Assembly: GCF_011493005.1 (NCBI RefSeq)
Contig: NZ_CP049156.1
Span: forward strand, 3,162,001 to 3,226,000
Reading direction: 5' to 3'
Length of the DNA stretch: 64,000 nucleotides
From: Caballeronia sp. SBC1
GTDB taxonomy: Bacteria > Pseudomonadota > Gammaproteobacteria > Burkholderiales > Burkholderiaceae
The notes below the pieces were generated by a model. The model was not told the DNA's origin and searched no databases. It worked only from the letters and a program-made list of their open reading frames with translations. Below, piece by piece: positions 37,752-46,746 of this stretch; position 1 is the first letter of the stretch; the number at the start of each line of letters is the position of its first letter. The position numbers and the translations under genes were made by a program.

Positions 37752-38149
37752 TGCCGGATGCCCTAGTGGTTTGAGGCGGCAGTTTAAACTACTGGAGTAG
37801 TGAAATGATCTTTCGCCGCGTTTGACGGAGATAGAAATCAATTGTGGCAGAGGGCAGCAGGAGCGCTCGACAGGTAGGGTAACTTGCGATCGTTGTGCGA
37901 GCGCACCTTATTGGAACACAAGCCTCCTCAGTCACCGCTTTATCGATGCATCGACGCGCAATGCAAGAGATGTAAACATGGGGTTGGTTACAGGGTCATC
38001 TGAGTCACGCAAGCTGCTACTCGGTCACAGTCCGCTGATTAGTCGATGACTGGAGCACGTCGCCAGTTCTTTTAAATGGGCCTCGGTCGTGCGTTACCGT
38101 GCTTCTCACATAATCAACATTAAGAACATATGCTAGACATAAAGTATCC
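37752..38149. other. Divergent promoter region of a GT-C-like and an acyltransferase gene
   Basis: About 400 bases without a credible gene. A TATGCT hexamer near 38125 could be the -10 of the plus-strand acyltransferase gene, but its -35 is poor. Confidence 0.4.
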
Positions 38150-39409
38150 ATGAACGCGACAGCGGCCAAGAGAGAAACTTTCGGATTCATTGAAGGGATG
38201 CGCGGCATGGCTGCGCTTCAGGTAGTTCTCACGCACTTGTTTTCCGCGTTTTTTCCCGTCTTCGCGGGCGTAGGTGGGAACGCCCACTACGCATGGGAGG
38301 CGGAATTCGCTCGCACGCCTCTTTATTTCCTGATCGATGGCAACACGGCCGTGTACATCTTCTTCCTCATGAGCGGCTTCGTGCTAGCACCGTCGTTCCT
38401 GACGACGAAACTTGGGGCCTGCCAGATCATCGCGAAACGTTTCGCAAGACTTTATATACCGGTTCTAGCCGCAGGAATTATCTCGGTGGGGCTTTGGCTC
38501 ATTCTGCCTGCCGCCAGGGATCACGCGGTGGGTGTCACCATGTCCGCCTGGGCGTCAGCACTCTGTCGCAACCCCATGAGCCTGTGGTCGATCATCAAAG
38601 ACACTACCCTCAATTCAATGGTGCTCGGATATGAAACCGAATCCGTACTGCAGCACATTCCGATCGTTTCGAGCTTGATTGTCGGCACTCCGCTAACCCT
38701 GGCTTTCAACCCTCCTCTCTGGACGTTACATGCAGAGCTCTGGGGATCCGTGCTGACCATCGCCGTCGCTTTCTTCTACAAAGCCGTATCGAGGAGAGTC
38801 TTCTGGCCGGTCTGCCTGATTGCGCTTCTTGTTACCGGGACAAGTTTCTTCACGCTGTTTCTTTTGGGTTTCGCTGCCTATGTGAGCAAAGAAAGGCTCG
38901 TCCGGCTAAAGAGCCGAGGTGCATCATTAGTCGCGGGAATCCTCATAGCGTGCGGAATCACTGTTTCATCCACGCTAAGCCAGCATCCTTTTGATGTGGC
39001 GTTAAATGTTGCGAACCAGGTTGCCTGGCTTAACACCCGGGCTGGCATTCGCCTGCAGTTCGAGTTCGGTGCAATTCTTATCATGCTGGGCGTGTGTCTA
39101 TGCCATCAGGCTCGTGCCGCCTTGTCTATGCGCTTACCGGTATGGCTGGGAAAGATCTCGTTCAGCCTGTATCTGATCCATTTCCCTGTTATTTTCACCG
39201 TCGGCTTCGCCGTTTTCAACGCCGTGTATCCAACATTTGGCTACGGACTTTCCGCGGCCTTTGCAATGGCAACGAGCATGGCTCTAAGCCTTTTGCTAGC
39301 CATCGCGTTCGAACGCTATGTAGACGCGAGAAGTGTGCGGTTTTCGAGGAAACTGACTGCATATATGAGCACGAGCGATAAATCGCCACCCGCGCTATCG
39401 CAAGAGTGA
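38150..39409 (+). CDS. Acyltransferase-3 family membrane O-acyltransferase
   Basis: A 419-residue polytopic protein: GFIEGMRGMAALQVVLTHLF with His29, VYIFFLMSGFVLAPSF, IAKRFARLYIPVLAAG with the conserved basic pair, and NPPLWTLHAELWGSVLTIA near 185. KISFSLYLIHFPVIF near 330 is the usual penultimate segment. It has the same overall form as the 33.9-kb gene but is not a close copy. It is predicted to O-acylate a glycan across the inner membrane. No ribosome site of good quality precedes ATG 38150, so expression may be weak or the start may differ. Its 3' end faces the GT operon, 92 bp away. Confidence 0.87.
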   Translation: MNATAAKRETFGFIEGMRGMAALQVVLTHLFSAFFPVFAGVGGNAHYAWEAEFARTPLYFLIDGNTAVYIFFLMSGFVLAPSFLTTKLGACQIIAKRFARLYIPVLAAGIISVGLWLILPAARDHAVGVTMSAWASALCRNPMSLWSIIKDTTLNSMVLGYETESVLQHIPIVSSLIVGTPLTLAFNPPLWTLHAELWGSVLTIAVAFFYKAVSRRVFWPVCLIALLVTGTSFFTLFLLGFAAYVSKERLVRLKSRGASLVAGILIACGITVSSTLSQHPFDVALNVANQVAWLNTRAGIRLQFEFGAILIMLGVCLCHQARAALSMRLPVWLGKISFSLYLIHFPVIFTVGFAVFNAVYPTFGYGLSAAFAMATSMALSLLLAIAFERYVDARSVRFSRKLTAYMSTSDKSPPALSQE

Positions 39410-39501
39410 CTCACGATTTCGCGGGCAACGATCCCCGAGCCACGGTGGTACTTGACAGTACACCACCGACCAGTTGGCGGCGCCCTCCTACCGCCACACG
39501 G

Positions 39502-40794
39502 CTAATCCATCACGGCAAGCGAAGCCACCGTCTCTTCGGCGCAAAGCAGTTCATCGCTCGCACCCCATTGCTTCATTACCCGAACGAAATATGCCTTGGC
39601 GTTGACGCGCGGTCTGGACTTTTGACTGGCGATGCTTGTATCGATGAGCTCCCTTGCATAGTTGTCCGCGGAGTGCGTTGACAATGCCCATTGGCTTGCT
39701 CGCTCACCCAGCGCAGCCCGCGCTGCGGGCGACGAATAAAGGCGCTCAAGTGTTGCTCGAACTTCGTCAATCTCGTCCTCGTGTGAAATTTTTTCGACGC
39801 AATCATCCGGGATCTCGCTATAAAACCCGGTATCGGTCACCACGGTAGCTTTGCCATAGAGCATTGCCTCAATAGCCGAGGCCGACGCCGCTTCAAGGCT
39901 GGGCCATCGCAGACAGCTCATAACGTCCGCCTCCCCCACAGCGGATGCCAGCTCGGTATCGTTTACGGGGCCCGATATCACCAAATTCACACGTAAGCCG
40001 TTTGCCAGTGCGGTGAGCTCGAGAGTTGTCTTCGGATCGATAAATCCCACCAGCCGGTATACGACGTTTTGTTTCAATAGCGGACTAGCGGCAATCGCAC
40101 GAATTACGTTGTCCACCCGTTTGTTCCGATTGATGTGACCGATCGTCAATAACTTCATCCTGCCAAACTTATTGGGCTGGTAGTCGGTCGACACTAAAGA
40201 TTCCCCGGGCGCATCGTATGCAAGCGGAACAACTCGAACCGGTCCGGCACAGGAGCGCTTCAGGCGCGGCGTACCCCAATGGCTGTGTGTGATAACTCCT
40301 AAAGCTTGAGAGGCAATCCACTCAATCAATGGAGCCTTATCTTTTGTTCCTTCCAGGAATGCATGGTTGTCTGGGTACTTGAAAAACCGCGTTGCTACGT
40401 CGTCGCCATACAAGTGTTGCAGAATGGAATTTGCAGCGTCCATGTTCGTCTGCGCCCAGCCATGGAACATGTGTCCGATAAAAAAATCATGCAGACACAC
40501 AACACCGGGCAAGCGCGCTAACCACGTGACGCAGCCTTCGTGGTATTCGTAATTGTCGCCGACCTGATAGATCGTTGTGTCGCACTCAGCTGCTGCATCC
40601 AATACCTGACTTTCCGCATTCCACGGAATCATCCGTGTACCAAAATCGTGTGAAGGACGACTAAGGAGCGCATCACTTTCGGCGCGCACTATGACTACTT
40701 GATGCCCCTGCGCGATTAGCGCATGACTGACAAGGCAGGTCATTCGGCCGATCGCAGAGGTCTTGAGCGCAGGTGTAAATATGAGCAATTTCAT
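39502..40794 (-). CDS. GT4-family glycosyltransferase
   Basis: A 430-residue GT-B enzyme, the last gene of the wzm operon. MKLLIFTPALKTSAIGRMT opens the acceptor domain, PGVVCLHDFFIGHMFHGW lies near 95, KLLTIGHINRNKRVDNVIRA (about 215-234) opens the donor domain, and WPSLEAASASAIEAMLYG (about 298-315) is the donor motif with spaced Glu residues. Its product probably adds a sugar to the exported chain. ATG 40794 overlaps the preceding stop by four bases (ATGA). The C-terminal 40 residues (YFVRVMKQWGASDELL) are an unusual tail. Confidence 0.88.
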   Translation of the reverse strand: MKLLIFTPALKTSAIGRMTCLVSHALIAQGHQVVIVRAESDALLSRPSHDFGTRMIPWNAESQVLDAAAECDTTIYQVGDNYEYHEGCVTWLARLPGVVCLHDFFIGHMFHGWAQTNMDAANSILQHLYGDDVATRFFKYPDNHAFLEGTKDKAPLIEWIASQALGVITHSHWGTPRLKRSCAGPVRVVPLAYDAPGESLVSTDYQPNKFGRMKLLTIGHINRNKRVDNVIRAIAASPLLKQNVVYRLVGFIDPKTTLELTALANGLRVNLVISGPVNDTELASAVGEADVMSCLRWPSLEAASASAIEAMLYGKATVVTDTGFYSEIPDDCVEKISHEDEIDEVRATLERLYSSPAARAALGERASQWALSTHSADNYARELIDTSIASQKSRPRVNAKAYFVRVMKQWGASDELLCAEETVASLAVMD

Positions 40795-41828
40795 CGCAGA
40801 AGACTCTCAACTGTTTTCGGCCAGGTAATGTCAAAGCTATTCCATAAGTCCTGTGCGCCACGGCCGTAACTCCGGGTCAACGCTGTATCTGCAAGAGCTG
40901 CATTCATGGCGTTGGCGAGTGATGCCGCCGCAGGCTCGGCGACCCATCCGGTTTCACCCTGCTTGACGAGCCCCAGAATGCCACCGCTGTCTGACGTAGT
41001 GATGAGCGCTTTCCCGGCCGTCGCAGCTTCCATTGCCACATAACCGAGCGAATCTTCGTCGAAGGGAAGATAGGCGACCGCCGCTGCATTCATCAGGTAT
41101 TCGGCGTAGGTCTCACGTGGCAAAAATCGCAAGTCCAGTTTTACGCGGTTGCCTAAGCCAAGCCGCTCGACCGCTTCCCGAAGCTGATCACCGTCCGCCG
41201 GGCTGTCAGGCGGCCCTGCAATAACCAGTCTGACGTTCGAACCGGTGTGTGCCAATGCCTCCAACAGCAAATGCTGGCGCTTCATGCCATTAACCCGCCC
41301 GCCCGCGAAAATATAGTCACCGAAGCGTCCACCCGTGAACAGGTCGGGATCGTTGATGGGAGGAAGCAATACCGTAGCGTCGAAGCCATTATATTTCTGG
41401 AGTCGACGCCGCGTGACTTCGGAGTTCGTGAAGATCCGTTTGCTTTCGGCAAATGCTTCGTTATCCGCATTAGTTATCAGTGCGCGTAGATCATTACCTT
41501 CCTGCCCCGGAGAAAGGTTCGTCTGGCCGACGTCATACAGGTCATACGCCTGTCGATACTGATGCAACAGCCAAAGCGTCTTGTCGGGATGCCTGATGTA
41601 GAACGCGGGAAATTTGAGTGCAATCACCTTGTCGACGTTCCACAACTCGAGCGCACGGACCATCAGCATCTGCGAAGATATGCGCGAGGCGGGTTCCCAT
41701 TGGAATGGGATCCGCAACACCTCGGAGTCATGTCCCTCAATGATTAGATTTTTCTGAAGGTTAACTGCGAGCTCTTCCGCCCCGCCCCACACGAACGGCG
41801 CCATATTATTCACAATCAGTACTTTCAC
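40791..41828 (-). CDS. GT4-family glycosyltransferase (tandem copy A)
   Basis: A 345-residue GT-B enzyme: MKVLIVNNMAPFVWGGAEELA, ESKRIFTNSEVTRRRLQKYNG (about 128-148), FAGGRVNGMKRQHLLLEAL at the second Rossmann domain (about 174) and DEDSLGYVAMEAATAGKALITT (about 256-277) at the donor site. It has exactly the same length as the next gene and shares IFTNS, KRQHLLL, FDEDS-type and TTSDSGG blocks with it, so the two arose by duplication and then diverged. Both ends overlap neighbours by ATGA. Confidence 0.9.
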   Translation of the reverse strand: MKVLIVNNMAPFVWGGAEELAVNLQKNLIIEGHDSEVLRIPFQWEPASRISSQMLMVRALELWNVDKVIALKFPAFYIRHPDKTLWLLHQYRQAYDLYDVGQTNLSPGQEGNDLRALITNADNEAFAESKRIFTNSEVTRRRLQKYNGFDATVLLPPINDPDLFTGGRFGDYIFAGGRVNGMKRQHLLLEALAHTGSNVRLVIAGPPDSPADGDQLREAVERLGLGNRVKLDLRFLPRETYAEYLMNAAAVAYLPFDEDSLGYVAMEAATAGKALITTSDSGGILGLVKQGETGWVAEPAAASLANAMNAALADTALTRSYGRGAQDLWNSFDITWPKTVESLLR

Positions 41829-42862
41829 GCGAGCAACCTTCTGAGAACGTGGGACCAGGAGATATTGATTTCGTCCAGCCGTTCCAGCGCTTTCCTTCCC
41901 ATCTGTTTGGCAAGTTCCCGGTCGAGGTAGAGCTTGTCCATCACCTCAGCCAAGCGCTCGGCTGACGGCTGTGTAACAAAACCGTTGACGCCGTCCTGCA
42001 CCAACTCAAGGACGCCGCCAGAGTCGGTTGTAGTGATAATTGCTTTCGCCGAATGACTCGCTTCCACGCTTGGATAGCCGTACGAATCTTCATCCTCTGG
42101 CAGATAGGCAGTCGCCAGGCAATCGGCAAAGTAATTCGCCTTCTCTTCTTCCGTGATCCAGCGGTAATCAAGGGTCACGCGGTCACCAACGCCCAACTCC
42201 GCGATTCGGCTCTCGAGTTCTTCCGGATAGTGAGAACCTGAACTGGAGCCGCATAGACGCAACCGCACCGGCGTCTTGGTAAATTCCATGGCGTCGACAA
42301 GCAAATGCTGCCGCTTATGATGTTCAAGCCGGCAAACGCAAACTATCTCATCGTTATATTGACGCGTATGGAATCGCTCTGAATCGAAGACAGGCGGATA
42401 AAGTACTTCGCTGTCTACACCGTTGAAATGCTTCAGCCGATCAGATACGACCCGCGAATTGGTAAAGATTCGCTTTGCCTCACGCAGCGCGGCGGTATCC
42501 GCGTCGTGCAATGCCGCACGCACACCACGGTGCTTTTCATCATCAGGAAAGCCGCGGTAACGGTCGTTGTCCCAAAGGTCGTAGAACGAGCGGATATGAT
42601 GAATAAACCAAAGTATCTTGTGCGGGTGCTGGATCAGGTGCGCTTGAGGCCGGAAACAAATCACCCGGTCCGCAGAGGACAGGTCGATCCAGCGGAACGC
42701 TGTCATTTGTTGAAAGAGGAGGTCCGGAACATCAACCTGGGGCAGGTAGATGCGCTCGACTTGATGCCCCTCCTTCTCCAGCATGGCTTGCAACCACTCG
42801 ACTATGTTTCTCGCGCCACCATAGATAAACGGAACGAATGTCGAGACCAAAGCGATTTTCAT
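41825..42862 (-). CDS. GT4-family glycosyltransferase (tandem copy B)
   Basis: A 345-residue GT-B enzyme beginning MKIALVSTFVPFIYGGARNI, with EAKRIFTNSRVVSDRLKHFNG (about 127-147), CVCRLEHHKRQHLLVDAM (about 172-189) and PEDEDSYGYPSVEASHSAKAIITT (about 255-278). It is a diverged tandem paralogue of the preceding-in-coordinate gene. The closest operon neighbour is the sugar aminotransferase, whose stop overlaps this start by four bases, so an amino-sugar GDP or other donor is possible but unproven. Confidence 0.9.
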   Translation of the reverse strand: MKIALVSTFVPFIYGGARNIVEWLQAMLEKEGHQVERIYLPQVDVPDLLFQQMTAFRWIDLSSADRVICFRPQAHLIQHPHKILWFIHHIRSFYDLWDNDRYRGFPDDEKHRGVRAALHDADTAALREAKRIFTNSRVVSDRLKHFNGVDSEVLYPPVFDSERFHTRQYNDEIVCVCRLEHHKRQHLLVDAMEFTKTPVRLRLCGSSSGSHYPEELESRIAELGVGDRVTLDYRWITEEEKANYFADCLATAYLPEDEDSYGYPSVEASHSAKAIITTTDSGGVLELVQDGVNGFVTQPSAERLAEVMDKLYLDRELAKQMGRKALERLDEINISWSHVLRRLLA

Positions 42863-43965
42863 GCTTGGAGCAAAGCCTGCTTGAGACTGTCTGCGACGCG
42901 ATGTACATCGGCTTGCGTCAGCGCCTGATGGGTCGGAAGATTAATGCCCCGCTGAGCCCAGAGGTCGGCCACCGGATAGACCGTCTCTTCCTTATACGGC
43001 GGCAGAACGTGCATCGGGTAGAAGACCGGACGCGTTTCAATGCCGACGTCTGCCAAGTGGCGCATGACTGCGTCGCGTCGCGTCGCGTTGCCATTACGCA
43101 GGAAGATGTTGTACATCCAGTACACCTGTTTGACGGACTCAACTTCCTTTGGCAAGACGATCTGTTCTTCGAGACCAGCCAATGCATCGGCATACCACGT
43201 AGCGAGTGTGGCGCGGTCGGAGAGCGACTTCTCGATCGTCTCCATTTGCGCCAAACCGATGGCCGCCTGAATGTTCGTCATGCGATAGTTGTAGCCCACT
43301 ACCGGGAACCAGTAACGCCGGTTCAAATCCATGCCCTGACCGCGGAACAACCGCAATTTCTGAGCGAGCTCGTCATTGTTCGTCGTGATCATCCCGCCTT
43401 CACCGGTGGTAACGATCTTGTTGCCGAAGAAGCTGAACGTGGCGCAGTTGCTCATGGAGCCTACTTTGCGCCCACCCACTTCCGCGCCGTGCGCTTCGGC
43501 AGCATCTTCAACCACCCACAGTTTGTGCTTGCGCGCGATCGCGTTAATAGTCTCCATTTCCGCCGGGTGGCCATAGAGATGGACGGGAATAATCCCCTTC
43601 GTCTTCGGCGTGATTTTGCGTTCGATATCGGCCGGATCGATATTCATCGTCGCCGCATCGACGTCGACGAGCACTGGAGTAGCACCGCAATACCGGACCG
43701 CGTTTGCGGTGGCGATATACGTGACAGTCGGAATAATCACCTCGTCGCCCGGATGCAAATCGAGCGCCACCAGCGCGAGGTGAAGCGCGGTTGTGCCGTT
43801 GTTGGTAGCAATGGCATGTTTTACACGGCAAAACTGCGCGAACGACTCCTCGAACGCGGTGATATATTTTCCGACCGACGATATCCAGCTGGTATCCAGG
43901 CAATCGAGAACATATTTGCGTTCGTTACCATTGAGCACCGGTTGTGCGACAGAAATCCTATTCAT
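42859..43965 (-). CDS. per: DegT-family sugar aminotransferase (GDP-perosamine synthase-like)
   Basis: A 368-residue PLP enzyme of the DegT/DnrJ/EryC1 family. NNGTTALHLALVAL (about 55), IIPTVTYIATANAVRYCGA, VVEDAAEAHGAE (about 151-162) and FSFFGNKIVTTGEGGM with the Schiff-base Lys183 are present, and GYNYRMTNIQAAIG binds the second subunit's substrate. The N-terminus (LNGNERKYVLDCLDTSWISS-GKY) closely follows Per/RfbE. With manC and gmd in the window it would turn GDP-4-keto-6-deoxymannose plus glutamate into GDP-perosamine. A dTDP- or UDP-linked keto sugar remains possible. The N-acyltransferase gene lies 13 bp upstream in the operon. Confidence 0.85.
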   Translation of the reverse strand: MNRISVAQPVLNGNERKYVLDCLDTSWISSVGKYITAFEESFAQFCRVKHAIATNNGTTALHLALVALDLHPGDEVIIPTVTYIATANAVRYCGATPVLVDVDAATMNIDPADIERKITPKTKGIIPVHLYGHPAEMETINAIARKHKLWVVEDAAEAHGAEVGGRKVGSMSNCATFSFFGNKIVTTGEGGMITTNNDELAQKLRLFRGQGMDLNRRYWFPVVGYNYRMTNIQAAIGLAQMETIEKSLSDRATLATWYADALAGLEEQIVLPKEVESVKQVYWMYNIFLRNGNATRRDAVMRHLADVGIETRPVFYPMHVLPPYKEETVYPVADLWAQRGINLPTHQALTQADVHRVADSLKQALLQA

Positions 43966-43978
43966 TGTATATTTTCTC

Positions 43979-44614
43979 TCAACGTATTAGCGGTCGCGCA
44001 GGCACGCCAACGACCGTTTGTTCATCTGCTATATCGGTAATAACGACGCTTCCTGAGCCAACCATGACGCCCGAACCAATAGAGATCTCCGGAATGACCC
44101 GGCTACCGATTCCGAGGAAACTTTGACTTCCCACACTCACATTTCCAGCAAGTCCACATTGCGGAGCGACATGTGCCGCTTTCCCGATTTTACAGTCATG
44201 ATCGACACATGCGCCTGTGTTGATGATCGCGAGGGAGTCAATTACCGCCTCCGCATTGATTACCGCCCCCGCCATCACAGCAATTCCGGCGCCTAACTTA
44301 ACAGAGGGCGAAATGACCGCGTACGGACTGATTGCATTGACCAGTTCGTAGCCCTGAGCAATGGCTAAATCAGCTAAACGCTCTCTTAAGCGATTCGAAC
44401 CAATGGCGATGAATGCTCGCCGGTATCCTTCTTCATGTAATCGCACGAGATGGTCGTCGCCGTTCAAAACGGGCACTCCGACGCAAACGCTTTGGCTGCG
44501 ATCGTCCCCTACACAAAAATCGACCTGCTCGCCCATCCCTTGCAGGCTTTCGATGCACACCTTGGCGTGCCCGCCGGCGCCCACTACTATCACGCCTTTC
44601 TTCACACTATTCAT
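43979..44614 (-). CDS. NeuD/PglD/PerB-like sugar N-acyltransferase
   Basis: A 211-residue protein with the two-part form of the family: an N-terminal nucleotide-binding part (VVGAGGHAKVC, about 10-20) and a C-terminal left-handed beta-helix of hexapeptide repeats from about residue 100. INTGACVDHDCKIG includes His139, the position of the catalytic base in PglD. Such enzymes acetylate the 4-amino group of UDP-, dTDP- or GDP-4-amino-deoxy sugars. Its place beside the perosamine-synthase-like gene predicts GDP-N-acetylperosamine or a related N-acyl sugar. ATGA overlap with the upstream FkbM gene. Confidence 0.9.
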   Translation of the reverse strand: MNSVKKGVIVVGAGGHAKVCIESLQGMGEQVDFCVGDDRSQSVCVGVPVLNGDDHLVRLHEEGYRRAFIAIGSNRLRERLADLAIAQGYELVNAISPYAVISPSVKLGAGIAVMAGAVINAEAVIDSLAIINTGACVDHDCKIGKAAHVAPQCGLAGNVSVGSQSFLGIGSRVIPEISIGSGVMVGSGSVVITDIADEQTVVGVPARPLIR

Positions 44615-45978
44615 ACGTCAAAACCCAATTTTTTCCATGCGACGGACCCGTTCCGCGCGAAAAACAGGTTAGTACTTTCCGCCTGACCCAGTTGCTCCTG
44701 CGTCACGTACTCCAGAACGCCCGTGTCAGGATTGATTGCGCGGTAAACAAAGCCGCTTTTCGCGAACGCTCCAAGCCAGTGATCGAGAGAATGACCCACA
44801 CGCCTCAAATGAGACGGTCCTAATTCTACGATCAGGGCAATCTCCGGATTATTTGCGAGCAGCGACTTCGCCCCCTCCATGATGTCGAGTTCTGCACCCT
44901 CGGCATCGATCTTCAACAAGTCTACGGTCAAGCCGGCCGGGAGCGCGCTATCGAGCGTGACCGTGCGAACATCAATTGAAGAGGTTTCGTAATCGGCGGG
45001 AAGGTCGAGCGCGAAGATCGAGTGGTGTCCGCTCGTCGCACCCAGGAATAGCTTTGTCTCGCCGATATTATTTGAAACAGCGGCACCGTGTACCTCGATC
45101 ATGTCAGAGAGGCCGTTGAGCCAAAACGACCTTTTCAACATGGCCCGCGTATTCGGAAACGGCTCGAAAGCAAAGATCTTTCCGTGGCCATGCATCGCCC
45201 TCGCCGCAGCAAGTGACAACAGGCCAAGGTGGGCACCGACATCAACGAAAACATTGCCGCGGCCGACGAATTGTTGAATCAGCAAGCGCGTTCCTCGCTC
45301 CAGATCCCCGGTATCGAGCAGTCCGGCGAGCACTGCGTGATCCGAGTCCGCACAAAGTACGTAACCCACTTCGGACTTAAGCAGAACCCGATCTTGATCG
45401 CTATGCACAGCCACGCGTCGCGCGGAAATAGTCGCCAAGTGTTCAAGCCGGTCAAGACGAGAAAACTCATTGAATGCGTGATCTTCTGCAACGGATCGAA
45501 TCGCTTCGCGCGATTCCTTCATCAGAGCCCGCAATTCAGCCGCAGTGGCTTCCTGCAAGAGAAGCACCTCGTCACGGATCGATTCCCGCGAGACCTGAAT
45601 GCTCTGGTGCAGACCAGCAGATAATGCCTGCGCATCTTTGTACCCGACCGTGTGCCAGTGATGCGCATTGACTAGGATCTGATGCTGCACGCTCTCCGCC
45701 GTCATCTGCAGGACTTCGCGCCCCGTGGCGTGCGCGTGGCGAATTTCGTGCGCAAGCTCCGCCTGCATGCGACGAAGCTCGTCGTTCACGCCCTGAGCCA
45801 CAGCGGCAGTACGATTCAATTCATCTTGTATGCCCTGCGTTAGATAACGGCGCGTACGAAACGCAAGCGGCCTGACAATAGGTAATACCATCCGATAAGC
45901 CAGCCGAGCCATTTTTCGCGCCGCTCGTTTCAACAGCGACGGCCTGACCGGTTGCGGTGGGCGATCGGCTTCAGCCAT
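44611..45978 (-). CDS. FkbM-family methyltransferase with long N-terminal coiled region
   Basis: A 455-residue protein. Residues 45-190 are polar and heptad-rich (QDELNRTAAVAQGVNDEL, SRESIRDEVLLLQEATAAEL), predicting a coiled coil. The FkbM methyltransferase domain follows: NVFVDVGAHLGLLSLAAARA (about 241-260), KIFAFEPFPNTRAML, SIDVRTVTLDSALP and VDLLKIDAEGAELDIMEGA. It should O-methylate a sugar, perhaps as chain-end cap. Its start overlaps the wzt stop by 8 bp and its stop the acyltransferase start by 4 bp. The pairing of coiled coil and methyltransferase next to wzm/wzt is reminiscent of chain-terminating enzymes. Confidence 0.85.
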   Translation of the reverse strand: MAEADRPPQPVRPSLLKRAARKMARLAYRMVLPIVRPLAFRTRRYLTQGIQDELNRTAAVAQGVNDELRRMQAELAHEIRHAHATGREVLQMTAESVQHQILVNAHHWHTVGYKDAQALSAGLHQSIQVSRESIRDEVLLLQEATAAELRALMKESREAIRSVAEDHAFNEFSRLDRLEHLATISARRVAVHSDQDRVLLKSEVGYVLCADSDHAVLAGLLDTGDLERGTRLLIQQFVGRGNVFVDVGAHLGLLSLAAARAMHGHGKIFAFEPFPNTRAMLKRSFWLNGLSDMIEVHGAAVSNNIGETKLFLGATSGHHSIFALDLPADYETSSIDVRTVTLDSALPAGLTVDLLKIDAEGAELDIMEGAKSLLANNPEIALIVELGPSHLRRVGHSLDHWLGAFAKSGFVYRAINPDTGVLEYVTQEQLGQAESTNLFFARNGSVAWKKLGFDV

Positions 45979-46732
45979 TTACCTTCGCCTCCACGCCAAA
46001 GTACGCGTCGAGGATGGTGTGCGGATCACCATCCATTTTGACCCTACCGTGCTCAAGCCAGAGCACGCGATTGCACGTATGCGTAATCAGCTCCCGCGAG
46101 TGCGATGCGATCACCAGAATATTCGTCGCCTTAACCAGTTCGGTCATGCGTATTTCAGCCTTCTGCTTGAACCCCTCGTCTCCCACCGATAACCATTCGT
46201 CCATTAACAGGATTTCGGGGCGCACGATCGTCGACACGGCAAACGCCAGCCGCAGATGCATACCCGTCGAATAGGTCCTCATGGGCATGTCCACGAAATC
46301 GCCCAGTTCAGAGAAATCGATGATCTCGTCTATCTGCCTCTTGATATGCGAACGTGGCATGCCGAGCAATGCTCCACGCATGAAGATGTTTTCGCGTCCG
46401 GTTGCTTCGGGATCAGTTCCAAGCGATATATCGATCAGCGAGCCAATCTCGCCGTCGATACGGGCTCTCCCGGACGATGGTTCATACACACCGCCGAGCA
46501 ACCGTAACAGCGTGCTCTTTCCCGCGCCGTTATGACCCAATAGGCCCACGCGATCGCCATCACGCAACGTGAAACTCAATCCCTCCAGTGCACGTACTAC
46601 TACGCGCCCGTCCTTGTCCGCGCCAATTTGCCCACCTGTCGCAACCTGCATCAGCCTTTTCTTGAGCGACCTGCCATTTGCGTTATAAATTGCAAAATCA
46701 ACGCACACGTTCTCGAATTCGATAAATGCCAT
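45971..46732 (-). CDS. wzt: Polysaccharide ABC exporter ATP-binding protein (short Wzt/KpsT type)
   Basis: A 253-residue ATPase. Walker A is GLLGHNGAGKST (64-75), the signature is YSTGMHLRLAFA (about 151) and Walker B is EILLMDEWLSVGD (about 172), with the H-loop ASHSRELI. It powers export of the polymer made on undecaprenyl pyrophosphate. It lacks the roughly 170-residue C-terminal carbohydrate-binding domain of O9a-type Wzt and so resembles short Wzt/KpsT proteins that do not read a terminal modification. Spaced 14 bp from wzm. Confidence 0.95.
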   Translation of the reverse strand: MAFIEFENVCVDFAIYNANGRSLKKRLMQVATGGQIGADKDGRVVVRALEGLSFTLRDGDRVGLLGHNGAGKSTLLRLLGGVYEPSSGRARIDGEIGSLIDISLGTDPEATGRENIFMRGALLGMPRSHIKRQIDEIIDFSELGDFVDMPMRTYSTGMHLRLAFAVSTIVRPEILLMDEWLSVGDEGFKQKAEIRMTELVKATNILVIASHSRELITHTCNRVLWLEHGRVKMDGDPHTILDAYFGVEAKVNG

Positions 46733-46746
46733 AATTTCCGTCTTGG

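Noticed and set aside
42838-44040. Plus-strand frame of 400 codons opposite the aminotransferase
   Set aside because: Antisense shadow of a clear DegT-family gene.
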